Assembly (NCBI RefSeq): GCF_000298195.1
Contig: NZ_BAHC01000135.1
Location: 1 to 64,000, forward strand
Reading direction: 5' to 3'
DNA: 64,000 nt
Source: Gordonia rhizosphera NBRC 16068
Lineage (GTDB): Bacteria; Actinomycetota; Actinomycetes; Mycobacteriales; Mycobacteriaceae
Shown here: positions 34,727-43,990 of the stretch, in pieces
Layout: each line of letters begins with the position of its first letter
How positions within the stretch are numbered: position 1 is the first letter of the stretch
Program-made: the position numbers and the translations under genes
The notes under the pieces: model-generated
What the model was told of the DNA's origin: nothing
The model's input: the letters and a program-made list of their open reading frames with translations, nothing else
Database searches by the model: none

Positions 34727-35775
34727 ACGACACGGCAGCGGCGTCGGGAGTGGTCCTCCCGGACACCGACATGTCGGCGCTGCGGGTGTGGCTGGGCGCG
34801 GTGGGCATCGAGCCGCGCGGCGAGATCACCGGTGCCCGTATCGGGTTCGGTCAGTCCAACCTGACCTACGTCATGTCCGACGAGGCGGGGGCGCGGTGGG
34901 TGCTGCGCCGCCCGCCCGTCGGACACCTGCTGGCCTCCGCCCACGACGTCGCCCGCGAGGCCCGCATCCTGTCGGCGCTTGCCGACACCGACGTCCCGGT
35001 GCCACGCATCTATGGGGTGTGTCGCGACGACACGGTGAGTCCGGTGCCGATCGTCGCGATGGAGTACGTCGACGGCACGGTGCTGTCGGACCGTCGGGCC
35101 GCGGAGCCCCTTCCGCTCGAGACCCGGCACGCGGTCGGCATCTGGATGACCGACACCCTCGCGCGCATCCACACCGTCGATCTCGACGCCGTCGGGTTGT
35201 CGGACCTCGCCAGCCACAAGCCGTACGCGCCGCGTCAGCTCAAGCGGTGGAGCACGCAGTGGGAGCAGTCCAAGACCCGCGAGATCCCCGAACTCGACGC
35301 GCTGACCAGGCGTCTGGCGGCCACCATGCCCGAACAGCATGAGACGACGCTGGTGCACGGAGACTTCCACCTGCGCAACGTCATGATCGATCCCGCGTCG
35401 GGGGCGGTCACCGCGGCGCTGGACTGGGAACTGTCCACGCTCGGTGATCCGCTCGCCGACATCGGCTCCACGCTCGCCTACTGGCCGGAGCCGACCGACG
35501 CGGTGCTGCTCGGCGAGCCGGTGGAGGTCATGGACGGCTTCTGTGATCGTGGCGAGCTGGCGCGGGCCTATCTGCAACGCACCGGGCGCGACCCGCAGGC
35601 ATTGAAGTACTGGCATGCGCTGGGACTGTGGAAGGTGGCGATCATCGCCGAGGGCGTGTTGCGCCGCGCCCGGGACAATCCCGCCAATCGTGCCGCCGCC
35701 GGCGTCCCGACCCCGGCACATGTCGACGATTTCGTCGCACGTGCGGTCGCGGTCGCCGACGACGCGGGACTATAG
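34723..35775 (+). CDS. APH-family phosphotransferase (ACAD10/11 kinase-like)
   Basis: 350 residues. Protein-kinase-like APH fold: GQSNLTYVM near 42 (P-loop), RWVLRRPP near 60 with the ATP Lys replaced by Arg, the hinge MEYVDGTVL, the catalytic [12 protein letters not shown] near 211 and the [16 protein letters not shown] metal motif near 230. The family includes the kinase half of ACAD10/ACAD11, which phosphorylates 4-hydroxyacyl-CoA before elimination by the dehydrogenase. With the partner dehydrogenase just upstream (4-base overlap) this pair probably degrades 4-hydroxy acids. That pathway assignment is inference from the family. Confidence 0.88.
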   Translation: MNDTAAASGVVLPDTDMSALRVWLGAVGIEPRGEITGARIGFGQSNLTYVMSDEAGARWVLRRPPVGHLLASAHDVAREARILSALADTDVPVPRIYGVCRDDTVSPVPIVAMEYVDGTVLSDRRAAEPLPLETRHAVGIWMTDTLARIHTVDLDAVGLSDLASHKPYAPRQLKRWSTQWEQSKTREIPELDALTRRLAATMPEQHETTLVHGDFHLRNVMIDPASGAVTAALDWELSTLGDPLADIGSTLAYWPEPTDAVLLGEPVEVMDGFCDRGELARAYLQRTGRDPQALKYWHALGLWKVAIIAEGVLRRARDNPANRAAAGVPTPAHVDDFVARAVAVADDAGL

Positions 35776-35779
35776 GACG

Positions 35780-36415
35780 ATGCCCCGCGAATCCGTCGAC
35801 TCGACCAAGACGCCCGTCACCGCGCGCGGCGAACGCACCCGCGCCGCGCTGGTGGCGGCCGCCCGGACGGTGTTCGAGCGTGATGGATTCACCGATTCCC
35901 GGCTCACCGACATCACCGCGGAGGCCGGCTGCGCGACCGGGTCGTTCTACACCTACTTCGACAGCAAGGAGGAGATCCTCGACGCGGTGCTCGCCGCGGC
36001 GCAGGAGGACATGCTGCATCCGGGGCTGCCACATGTGGAAGCCGAGTTCTCCGACGACCCGGCCGCGGTGATCGAGGCCTCCAACCGGGCCTACTTCGAG
36101 GCCTATCGGCGTAACGCCCAACTGATGCTGGTGCGCGAACAGGTCGCCGGCATCAGCCCCGAGTTCCGCGAGATCCGGCGTCGACGGGGCCAGGTCTTCG
36201 TCGAACGCAACGCGCGCCGGATCCGCGAGCTGCAGGAACGCGGGCTGGCCGACCCCGACCTCGATCCGCTCGGGGCTGCCGCCGCATTGTCGGGGATGGT
36301 GTCGCGGATGGCCTACAGCGCTTTCGCCCTCGGCGACGACGTCGACATCGACGACTTGGTGTTCACCGCCACCCGACTCTGGGTCAACGGCATCGGGTTG
36401 CGCCGACCGGCCTGA
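35780..36415 (+). CDS. TetR-family regulator of the acyl-CoA operon
   Basis: 211 residues from ATG 35780, four bases after the kinase stop. The N-terminal HTH is complete: RGERTRAALVAAARTVFERD, FTDSRLTDITAEAGCATGSF and YTYFDSKEEILDAVL (residues about 14-76). The C-terminal ligand-binding helices are diverged, as usual. As the last gene of the operon it probably represses it through the TTCAAGT repeats at 32543-32567, perhaps also 42559-42570, and is released by an acyl-CoA or hydroxy acid. Confidence 0.9.
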   Translation: MPRESVDSTKTPVTARGERTRAALVAAARTVFERDGFTDSRLTDITAEAGCATGSFYTYFDSKEEILDAVLAAAQEDMLHPGLPHVEAEFSDDPAAVIEASNRAYFEAYRRNAQLMLVREQVAGISPEFREIRRRRGQVFVERNARRIRELQERGLADPDLDPLGAAAALSGMVSRMAYSAFALGDDVDIDDLVFTATRLWVNGIGLRRPA

Positions 36416-36549
36416 CGCCGGCACGCGGTGTGTCCCGTTGCCGGGTTCACTCATTCCCGGGCTTGTCGTTCACTCGGTCTGTCATTCACTGTGTGTAACC
36501 GTGCCGCGAAGTCTTTCGGCACCCGAATCCGGCTGCCAGAATTCGGTGC

Positions 36550-39500
36550 ATGGCCACCGGGAATCCCCCACCGGTGCGGTCACCGCACGGTGGTGGCGAA
36601 AGCTCGTCGACTCTGAAGTGGACGAGTCGATACCTCTGGTGGCTGGCCCTGTTCATCGGCGTCGGTGCCTATATCGCGATGACCGAGGTCGACCGGATCA
36701 TCGGTCGTAGCACCACGACTGGGGACCACGCGACGATTCGCGGAGTCGTCGGCCCCTCCGCGCTCGCCAACATCGACGGATGGTCGGCCTGGCGGGACGG
36801 GCCCGAGGCGATCTCGCAGATCCACGGCATCGTCGCTGCATTGATCGTCGCTCTTGCGGTGTGTGAGTTCGTGTTCGTCGTCTGCATCACCTATCTGCTC
36901 GCCCGGATAATCGTGACGGCGACATCGTCACCGGACCAGGCCGGCTACAGCCGCATCGCGGCCGGTTCGGTGGGAGTGTTCGCCGCCGCCGCACTCCTCG
37001 AGATCCTGCTGCTCGTCATCGCCTCCCGATTCGTCGCCCACGACGACACCGCGCACGGCTTGCACGTCGCGATCGCCGTCGTCGCGACATGCAAGTGGTT
37101 GGCCGTGGTCGCGGTGATACTCGCTGTCGCGCGGAACGACTTCTTCCGGCGTGTGGTTGTGCGCTCGGTCAAGAAGCAGGCCGAGTGCGTGTGGATTCAG
37201 CGGTTGTCGGTTGTCGTCGTCGTCCTGCTCGCGGTGATGAGCCTGCTCCCGGCCTCGGGAGCGCTCGACCAGATCCCCGATGCCCAACGACGTTGGCTGG
37301 GCACCGATTTCCGGTGGTCGTCGGCGCTGGTGATCCTGGTCGCCTACGGTGTCATCGCGGCCGGACTGTTCTTCATCGGGTCCTGGCGCGCCAACCTCGT
37401 CGGGATCAGGGTCAAGGACCACGGCATCCGCAACCGGTCTCCGGCGATGCTGTGGTTGTGGCTCATCGCCCCGACCGGTGTGCTCGTCGCCGCGATCGCG
37501 CTGCGCTGGCGGCACGGAGATCTCGTGGATGCCAACGTGGTGGCCTTCTTCGTGTTGTTCTTCGCCACGATAGCGGTCACCTCGGCCCTGATCCGGCTCG
37601 TCGAGCTGACGGGCCAGGAGGGTGCTGGACACCACGGCGTCATCGCTGCGGTCATCTCGGTCCCGATCCGGCTCGTCGAACTGTCGCTCGATGGTGATGT
37701 TCCACGGCGCCGCGTCATCAGCGCCATCGGCGTGGCGGTGTGGGGCGTGGCGCTGTCGGTGACGGCGATCGTGGTTGCGTGGTCGGGCGCCGAGCCGCGG
37801 TGGCGGGTCCTCGTGATGGTGATCCCGACGGTCATCGTGATCGCCGGGCCGGTCTACACGTTCTTCGCGATGCGGCACGAGGTCCGGGTGCAGGCCCGCG
37901 CGCGTGCCACCACGATCACCGGGAGCGATGTGCAGATCGTCGGAAACATCTGTGTCATCTTGTTTCTCGGGTTCGGCGCCCTCGGACTGATCCGAGCTTT
38001 CGCCGGACCGATCGCGCTCGACGCGGCCGTCGGGGGTGAGGCGGTGGCACCCCAGCGTGCGCAGGTGGCGTTCGGCGTCGCGGTGGTGTTCCTGATGGGT
38101 GTCTCCGCGCTCGCGGCGATCGCGTTGCGTCTGGACCCGTTCGCGGCCGGCTCCGACCGCGAGCCGTCGCACGCCATGATCCGTTTGGCACGGCGACTGC
38201 AACGAGCGCTCGCCGACGACGGTGCCCGACGCAAACTGCTCGTGGTTCTCGGCGTGCTCGTCGTCATCCCACTCGCGGCCTACGCCATCGCGCCGAGCGG
38301 AACCGCGAGCGCGTTCGGCATCATGGGCACCGTCACATTCGTCATCGGGGTGTGGCCGCTGTTGCTCGGTGTCATTATCGTCGGAATCCAATACCGAAGG
38401 CCACCAGAGATCTTCGCGGTCCTGTCGATGGAGGCCGCGCCGATCCTGTCGTTGGCGCTGGTGTTGATGGTCGTCGTCACCCTCACCGGGGGCGATCCCG
38501 ATCTCCACCGGATCCACGCGCGCGACTATCAGGCCATGGCCGCTGGGGACACCCGCGCGGACCTCGATGCCGCGTTCACCGCGTGGGTCAACACCAACAC
38601 CGACTGCGCCTACCAGATCGGGGCCGACGGGCAATCCGTTTCGGCGCGGCCCCTGGTTCTCGTCGCCGCGAGTGGTGGCGGCATCCGTGCCGCGGTGTGG
38701 ACCGCGAACTCCATGGCGACGATGATGCGCAGCGCCGACGGCCCGGCGGGCAACGGGATCTGTGGCAGCGCAGCCAATTTCCTGTCCAGCGGAGTCAGTG
38801 GTGGCTCGGTCGGACTTGCCCTGGCCCGCGCCGAGACGGCCGACTCGGGCGATCCCTCCGACCCGAGCGGCGTCGCGAAGGCCGCCGACGAGATCCGGTC
38901 GGCGGCCACCACCCTCACCGATCCGCAGGCGCTGGCCGCCGGGCTGTCGTCGACGGTCGTCGGGGACACCGTGGCCAGCGCCACCGGGCTGCGCGCCCAG
39001 CGCCACGACGGTGCTCTCACCTGGAATGACCGGGCCGCGTTGATCGAAGACGGTTGGGAACACCAGATTCCCGCGCTGCGGGAGGACTACCAGTGGAGCC
39101 GGACCGGCGCTCCCACCGGAGCGCTGGTCTTCAACTCCACGTCGACCGGCGTGCACTGCCGGATGCTGATCAGCCAGCTGCGGCTCGGCGTGACGGCCCC
39201 GCAGACTCTGGGTGAGGACACCGACATCTCCGACTGTGTCACCGCAACCGGACAGCCCGCCATCTCAGTCGATTTCGCGGACGTGTTCCACGGCTGCGTG
39301 CCGACGATGTCGTGGGCGACCGCCGCGATGCTGTCGGCACGGTTCCCCTATGTCACGCCGTCGGGCCGGATCTTCGCGCCCGCCACCCAGCACACTGCGA
39401 ACCCGGAGTGCCACGACAATTCGTGGCAGCTCATCGACGGGGGCTACGCCGACTCCACCGGCCTGGGCACCGTCGCCGACATCGCACCGGAGCTGGCGCA

Positions 39501-39990
39501 GATCATCGCGCGGCACAATGCTTCGGCGGGCGGCGACGTGCCCTACGTGATCCCGTATGTCGTCTATCTCGACGACGAGCCGCAGGTCGCCCGCCCGGTC
39601 GGGGCGCCCGGGGCGACCCCGGAGGCTCTGGTGCCGGTGGTCGGGCGCGCCGCGCAGAAAGCACTGGCCGGTAAGGAGAGCTGGGTGCAGCGCATCACCA
39701 ACGCGTTCGACGAGGTGTGCGTGAATGCCGTCGCCGGCTCGTGTGAGGCCACCCGGGCCGCCCTGCGGTCACGGATGGACCGGACCGACGGTGAGACCAC
39801 CTACGACGGGTCGGTCATCACCGTGGCACCCCGGCTGGTCCCGTCGGTCGAGGTGCCGCTCGGGTGGACGCTCTCGAGGCGCACCGTCGAGGCCCTGCGC
39901 CGGGCCGCCGGCACCGACCTGTGCACCACCGGCGATCCCGACCGCAGCCTCGGATTCGACACCCTCGCGGCCCTCGTCTGCCACCGATGA
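36550..39990 (+). CDS. Giant membrane protein with C-terminal patatin-like phospholipase domain
   Basis: 1146 residues. About the first 680 residues carry about a dozen hydrophobic segments (for example YLWWLALFIGVGAYIAM near 30 and several between 90 and 640), an unusual multi-pass membrane half. The C-terminal half has patatin features: AASGGGIRAAVWTA near 703 (oxyanion Gly-rich loop), SSGVSGGSVGLALA with the nucleophile Ser750 in GxSxG, and DGGYADSTG with the catalytic Asp963. The Ser-Asp dyad is intact, so it is probably an active lipid acyl hydrolase tethered to the membrane. It is a single-gene unit ending only 21 bases from a convergent gene. The substrate is unknown. Confidence 0.8.
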   Translation: MATGNPPPVRSPHGGGESSSTLKWTSRYLWWLALFIGVGAYIAMTEVDRIIGRSTTTGDHATIRGVVGPSALANIDGWSAWRDGPEAISQIHGIVAALIVALAVCEFVFVVCITYLLARIIVTATSSPDQAGYSRIAAGSVGVFAAAALLEILLLVIASRFVAHDDTAHGLHVAIAVVATCKWLAVVAVILAVARNDFFRRVVVRSVKKQAECVWIQRLSVVVVVLLAVMSLLPASGALDQIPDAQRRWLGTDFRWSSALVILVAYGVIAAGLFFIGSWRANLVGIRVKDHGIRNRSPAMLWLWLIAPTGVLVAAIALRWRHGDLVDANVVAFFVLFFATIAVTSALIRLVELTGQEGAGHHGVIAAVISVPIRLVELSLDGDVPRRRVISAIGVAVWGVALSVTAIVVAWSGAEPRWRVLVMVIPTVIVIAGPVYTFFAMRHEVRVQARARATTITGSDVQIVGNICVILFLGFGALGLIRAFAGPIALDAAVGGEAVAPQRAQVAFGVAVVFLMGVSALAAIALRLDPFAAGSDREPSHAMIRLARRLQRALADDGARRKLLVVLGVLVVIPLAAYAIAPSGTASAFGIMGTVTFVIGVWPLLLGVIIVGIQYRRPPEIFAVLSMEAAPILSLALVLMVVVTLTGGDPDLHRIHARDYQAMAAGDTRADLDAAFTAWVNTNTDCAYQIGADGQSVSARPLVLVAASGGGIRAAVWTANSMATMMRSADGPAGNGICGSAANFLSSGVSGGSVGLALARAETADSGDPSDPSGVAKAADEIRSAATTLTDPQALAAGLSSTVVGDTVASATGLRAQRHDGALTWNDRAALIEDGWEHQIPALREDYQWSRTGAPTGALVFNSTSTGVHCRMLISQLRLGVTAPQTLGEDTDISDCVTATGQPAISVDFADVFHGCVPTMSWATAAMLSARFPYVTPSGRIFAPATQHTANPECHDNSWQLIDGGYADSTGLGTVADIAPELAQIIARHNASAGGDVPYVIPYVVYLDDEPQVARPVGAPGATPEALVPVVGRAAQKALAGKESWVQRITNAFDEVCVNAVAGSCEATRAALRSRMDRTDGETTYDGSVITVAPRLVPSVEVPLGWTLSRRTVEALRRAAGTDLCTTGDPDRSLGFDTLAALVCHR

Positions 39991-40011
39991 GTCGGCCCCG
40001 CGCACAGACGA

Positions 40012-41514
40012 TCAGTGGGCGACGGTCCGCAACACCTCCCGGTCGATCGCCCGCTTGAGGATCTTGCCGGTGGCACCCTTCGGCAAGGCGTCCACGAACG
40101 CAACGATGCGCGGTACCTTGTAGGCACTCAAGCGCTCCTTGGCCCACTCCCGCAACGCATCCGGATCGATCTCCGCGCCGGATCGCGGCGCGATGACCGC
40201 CGCGATCTCCTCACCGTAGTGTTCGTCGGGAACACCCACCACCGCGGCCTCCACGATGTCGGGATGCTCGTAGAGCACCTCCTCGACCTCCCGTGGATAG
40301 ACGTTGTAGCCGCCGCGGATGATGAGATCCTTCACCCGGTCGACGATGCGCACATTTCCCGCCACATCCATCGAGCCGAGGTCACCGGTCTTGAACCAGC
40401 CGTCGACGAGTTCGGCCGCCGTCGCGTCGGGCCGATTCCAATAGCCCTTCATCACCGTCGGGCCCTTGATGAAGATCTCGCCGACGACATCGGTCGCGAC
40501 GACGCCACCATCAGGGTCACGGACCTCGACCTGCGTACCGGGCAGGGCCGGACCGACCGTGCCGACGACCGGAACGCCGTTCATGTCGTGGAAGGTTGCC
40601 GCACCGGCCGTCTCGGTCAGCCCGTAGCCCTCGAGGATCTTGCAGCCGAATTTCGTCTCGAACGCGCGGATCACCTCGGCCGGCAGCGCCGCACCACCCG
40701 AACCGGCCAGCCGCAGCGCGGTGAAGTCCTCCGGCGAGTACCCGTCGGCCACCTGCAGCATCGCGTTCCACATCGTCGGCACCCCACACGCGATGGTGAT
40801 CTGTTCGTCGCGCAGCATATCGAGAAACGCGGTGGGGGAGAACGGACTCAGCAACGACAGACTGCACCCCTGCGACAACGCCGAGTTCATCACGATGGCC
40901 TGCCCGAACACGTGGAACAGCGGTAGCGCGGTGGCCCACCGGTCATCCGGCGTCACCTGCATCAGCTGCCGGAACGCGACCGGGCAGGCGTTGATGTTGG
41001 CCACCGTCAACTCCGCGCCCTTGGGTCTCCCCGTGGTGCCCGAGGTGTACAGGATCACCGAGATGGCGTCGTCGGCGCGGTCGACATAGGCCGGGATCGG
41101 CGCGTGATCGTCGGGCGTCTCGTGGAAGGGACGGATCTCGACGAAGGGCAGATCGGCGGATTGCGCACTGCGACGCGGATTCTCCGCGCACTCGTGCCAG
41201 GCGACGACCAGGGTCGTCCCGGAATCGTCGATCACGTAGTCGATCTCCGGCGACGTCGACATCACATTCATGGTGATGGTCGTCGCGCCGATCGTCTGCA
41301 GGGCGTAGTAGGCGATGACGAACTCGGCGACCGACGGGGCGATCAGGAGCACACGATCACCCTCGATCACGCCGCGCTCGGCAAACCCGGTGGCCGAATG
41401 GGCAATTCGGTCGCGAAGTTCGCCATAGGAGAGTTGCCGTCCGGCACTGCGGACGGCGACACGTTCCGGGGATTGTTCTGCGGTGGACCAGATCCCCGCG
41501 ACAGTGTTGGCCAT
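40012..41514 (-). CDS. AMP-dependent acyl-CoA synthetase/ligase
   Basis: 500 residues from ATG 41514; a GTG at 41532 overlapping the upstream stop would add six. It activates a carboxylic acid to acyl-CoA via an acyl-adenylate. Motifs: ILYTSGTTGRPKGAEL near 158 (P-loop), LPLFHVFGQ near 203, EGYGLTETAGAATFHD near 301, GWFKTGDLG near 377, and the C-terminal domain GGYNVYPREVEEVLYEHP near 406 and KGATGKILKR with the catalytic Lys near 490. It pairs with the upstream phosphotriesterase-like hydrolase, which may release the acid it activates. Confidence 0.93.
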   Translation of the reverse strand: MANTVAGIWSTAEQSPERVAVRSAGRQLSYGELRDRIAHSATGFAERGVIEGDRVLLIAPSVAEFVIAYYALQTIGATTITMNVMSTSPEIDYVIDDSGTTLVVAWHECAENPRRSAQSADLPFVEIRPFHETPDDHAPIPAYVDRADDAISVILYTSGTTGRPKGAELTVANINACPVAFRQLMQVTPDDRWATALPLFHVFGQAIVMNSALSQGCSLSLLSPFSPTAFLDMLRDEQITIACGVPTMWNAMLQVADGYSPEDFTALRLAGSGGAALPAEVIRAFETKFGCKILEGYGLTETAGAATFHDMNGVPVVGTVGPALPGTQVEVRDPDGGVVATDVVGEIFIKGPTVMKGYWNRPDATAAELVDGWFKTGDLGSMDVAGNVRIVDRVKDLIIRGGYNVYPREVEEVLYEHPDIVEAAVVGVPDEHYGEEIAAVIAPRSGAEIDPDALREWAKERLSAYKVPRIVAFVDALPKGATGKILKRAIDREVLRTVAH

Positions 41515-41528
41515 GGAGGTTCCTTCCG

Positions 41529-42488
41529 TCACTCGAAATACCGACGTGGAACATCGACGAGCATCGTATCGATGTCCTTGTCGCTGACACCGCGCTCGCG
41601 CAGAGCGGGCAGGACGTCCTCACTGATGTGGCGGTAGTTCCATTTCGGCACCGCCACAAGCTTGGCCTCCGGATCGAACCAGTCGATGAAGCAGGACGCG
41701 TCGTGGGCGAGTCCCATCCGATCCGCATAACCCCGCTCGCACAGCGCGGCAACGGTGTTGATGCGGTCCTCGAACGGCAACAGCACGTCGAGGCCGAAGC
41801 GATCCATGCCCAGGATCGACCCGGCGTCGGCGAGCTGCATCAGGTAATCGAGGTCCGTCGAATCACCGGAATGGCCGATGACCACCTTGGTCAGGTCCAC
41901 ACCCTCCTCGGCGAGGATCTTCTGTGCGACCAGACCCGACTGGGTGTGCGGATTGGTGTGCACGGTGATCGGTGCCCCGGTCTGCACATGCGCCTGTCCG
42001 ACGGCCCGCATCACGCGCTCCACGCCCGGCGTCAGACCCTGTTCCTCGATCGCGCACTTGAGGAACGCGGCCTTGACACCGGTGTCGGCGATGCCCTCGG
42101 TGAGATCCCGGACGAAGAACGTCACGAGGGGCTCGGGTACGTCGAACAGCAGGCCCGGACCCGTGTAGTGGAACTGGAACGGGATGTCGTTGTAGGTGTA
42201 GAGGCCGGTGGCGACGACGAGCTTGAGGTCGATCTGCTCGGCGATCCGCTGGATGCGCGGAATGTAGCGGCCGAGACCGAGCACCGTCGGATCGAGGATG
42301 GTGTCGATCCCGAGGCTCTTCAGCTCCCGCAGGTCGCGGACCGCTTCGGCGATCTTCTCCTCCTCGTCCCAGTCGTACTGGTAGTTCTCGCGGTACTCCT
42401 CGCCGAGGACGAAGACATGTTCGTGGACGAGGACGTTGCCGAGATCGGCGGAGTCGACGGGTCCGGTGACGGTATTGACGGTGCTCAT
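41529..42488 (-). CDS. Phosphotriesterase-like (amidohydrolase superfamily) metal hydrolase
   Basis: 319 residues. The binuclear metal site is readable: VHEHVFVLGE near 22 (first two His), ATGLYTYNDIPFQF near 93, FLKCAIEEQG with the bridging Lys near residue 142, ITVHTNPHTQSG near 176, VIGHSGDSTDLDY near 205 and MGLAHDASC near 260 with the metal Asp. It resembles the PTE-like lactonase/hydrolase branch (PLL) rather than true phosphotriesterases. In this setting a lactone or ester of the substrate acid is likely. It overlaps the ligase gene, and a TTCAAGTTCAAG motif lies upstream. Confidence 0.9.
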   Translation of the reverse strand: MSTVNTVTGPVDSADLGNVLVHEHVFVLGEEYRENYQYDWDEEEKIAEAVRDLRELKSLGIDTILDPTVLGLGRYIPRIQRIAEQIDLKLVVATGLYTYNDIPFQFHYTGPGLLFDVPEPLVTFFVRDLTEGIADTGVKAAFLKCAIEEQGLTPGVERVMRAVGQAHVQTGAPITVHTNPHTQSGLVAQKILAEEGVDLTKVVIGHSGDSTDLDYLMQLADAGSILGMDRFGLDVLLPFEDRINTVAALCERGYADRMGLAHDASCFIDWFDPEAKLVAVPKWNYRHISEDVLPALRERGVSDKDIDTMLVDVPRRYFE

Positions 42489-42558
42489 TCTGGTCCTTCA
42501 CAAATCGGTCGCAATGTGGTCCAGGTCACTTGCAGCCGCCACTGTATTTGGGTATGAG

Positions 42559-42570
42559 TTCAAGTTCAAG
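42559..42570. promoter_or_regulatory. TTCAAGTTCAAG motif upstream of the hydrolase/ligase operon
   Basis: TTCAAGTTCAAG lies 71 bases before the minus-strand ATG at 42488 and is the exact complement of the tandem motif at 32543-32554. It probably brings both operons under one TetR-type regulator. The rest of the 183-bp spacer to the divergent phosphatase gene shows no other clear element. Confidence 0.5.
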
Positions 42571-42671
42571 TCTTGCGCGGACCGTGCACGACCCTTCTCC
42601 CGTTGCGGGCATGCGGTCGAGACCGTCACCCCAGGACTCGTGCCCCCGACCCCATGCGGTGAACTGGATGC

Positions 42672-43262
42672 ATGGAACTGCTGCTCATCCGCCATGCCCA
42701 ACCGTTCCGGCTGTCCGATCCCAACGGGGCAGACCCGGATCTCACGCTCGAAGGTGAGGAACAGGCAAAGCTCCTGGCGAAGGCGCTCGCCGACGGGCGC
42801 TACGGGCAGGTCGGGCACCTCGTCAGCAGCCCGATGCGCCGGGCCGCACAGACCGCGGGCTTCGTGCGTGACGCATTGGCCCTGGACCTCGCGCTCGATG
42901 AGCGGCTCGTCGAGCTCAACCACGGTTGGACGGTCTATGGCGCCTCGCACAATTACACCGACCGGCGCCTGGCCTTCGACGACATGAACAACGGGCGCCT
43001 CGGCGACAACGTCTTCGATCCGTTGCTCTTCCGCAGTCGGGTGGTCGAGGGTATCGAGTCGGTCGCCGAACGCGACGACGATACGGTGATCGCCGTCGTG
43101 TGCCACGGTGGTGTCATCAACGCCTACCTATCCCACATCCTCGGCGCACCCAAGATCTTCTTCGCCGATCCCTTCTACACCTCGGTGTCCCGGGTGCTGG
43201 CCCTCCCGGACGGGTATCGACAGGTGCTGTCCCTCAACGAGATCGACCACCTGCGGCCCTGA
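42672..43262 (+). CDS. Histidine phosphatase (phosphoglycerate mutase-like)
   Basis: 196 residues. The catalytic RHAQ motif is at residues 7-10 (LLLIRHAQPF), VSSPMRRAAQTA supplies the phosphate-binding Arg near 55, the acid/base Glu falls in LVELNHGW near 81, and the second catalytic His is in VVCHGGVINAYL near 142. This branch of the superfamily contains phosphatases of varied small substrates; none can be chosen here. It stands alone, convergent with the Gre factor gene 30 bases away. Confidence 0.9.
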   Translation: MELLLIRHAQPFRLSDPNGADPDLTLEGEEQAKLLAKALADGRYGQVGHLVSSPMRRAAQTAGFVRDALALDLALDERLVELNHGWTVYGASHNYTDRRLAFDDMNNGRLGDNVFDPLLFRSRVVEGIESVAERDDDTVIAVVCHGGVINAYLSHILGAPKIFFADPFYTSVSRVLALPDGYRQVLSLNEIDHLRP

Positions 43263-43291
43263 GGCCGGGGGGCCGATGCAGGCGACGGATC

Positions 43292-43909
43292 TCACCCGAT
43301 CCGCACGATCGTCACCACCACCTCCCGGCCGTCGTGGTTGCGGTAGCGGATCGTCTGCCCCGGATGCTTGCCCAGCAGGGCCTGGCCCAGAGGGGATCTC
43401 GTCGAGCACTGGTTCGCCCGCAGGGCCCTGTCCCGGACGATCTCCAGCCGATCCGCGTCGCGCGTGTCCCCGCCGAAGTACACGTCGACGACGAGCCCGG
43501 GTGCGACGATGTGTCTTCCCAGGATGGAGTGGATCGTCGCCAGGGGTCGTCGCGCGGAGAGTTCGGTGAGTTCCCGGGCGAGTTCCCGACCGCGCTCGGT
43601 GGCCGCGCCGCGTCGCTCCACCGCGCTGTACAGCCCCTCGCTCTCGTCCGGGTCTGCCGCACGGCGTTCGGCGATGATCTCCCGGTCGAGCTCGTGGATG
43701 GACGCGGTGAGTCGGGTCAGCGCCCGCTCGAGTGCCCAGATGCGTGCATTGTCCGGAGACGAGTCCCACCGGGCCGGTGCGCGCCGGCCGTGAGATGCGA
43801 GTTGCTCGGTTCGCAGGGTCGTCACCTCGCCCAGGCGTTCGCGCCAGTGGTCGATGCCCGTGCCCTGTCCCGTGACGCCGTTCTGAGGTGCGCTGTGTCC
43901 GGTGGTCAT
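43292..43909 (-). CDS. GreA/GreB-family transcription elongation factor-like protein
   Basis: 205 residues. The N-terminal part contains a charged helical coiled-coil-like region (WALERALTRLTASIHELDREI), and the C-terminal FKBP-like domain reads VDVYFGGDTRDADRLEIV, SPLGQALLGKHPGQTIRY and REVVVTIVRIG. Gre factors bind RNA polymerase and promote cleavage of backtracked RNA. This copy is longer at the N-terminus than housekeeping GreA (about 160 residues) and has poor conservation of the acidic tip (DPDESEG), so it may be a paralogue with an altered role. Single-gene unit. Confidence 0.8.
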   Translation of the reverse strand: MTTGHSAPQNGVTGQGTGIDHWRERLGEVTTLRTEQLASHGRRAPARWDSSPDNARIWALERALTRLTASIHELDREIIAERRAADPDESEGLYSAVERRGAATERGRELARELTELSARRPLATIHSILGRHIVAPGLVVDVYFGGDTRDADRLEIVRDRALRANQCSTRSPLGQALLGKHPGQTIRYRNHDGREVVVTIVRIG

Positions 43910-43990
43910 CCTCGCCTTCCATCATCGATCCTGATGGCAGCAGGCTAGAACACGTGTCCGACAATTCGGACACATCGAACCGAACCCGGC

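Noticed and set aside
36928-39156. 742-residue minus-strand open frame opposite the patatin gene
   Set aside because: Very Arg/Asp/His/Gly-rich composition typical of antisense shadows; the plus strand carries clear membrane helices and patatin motifs.
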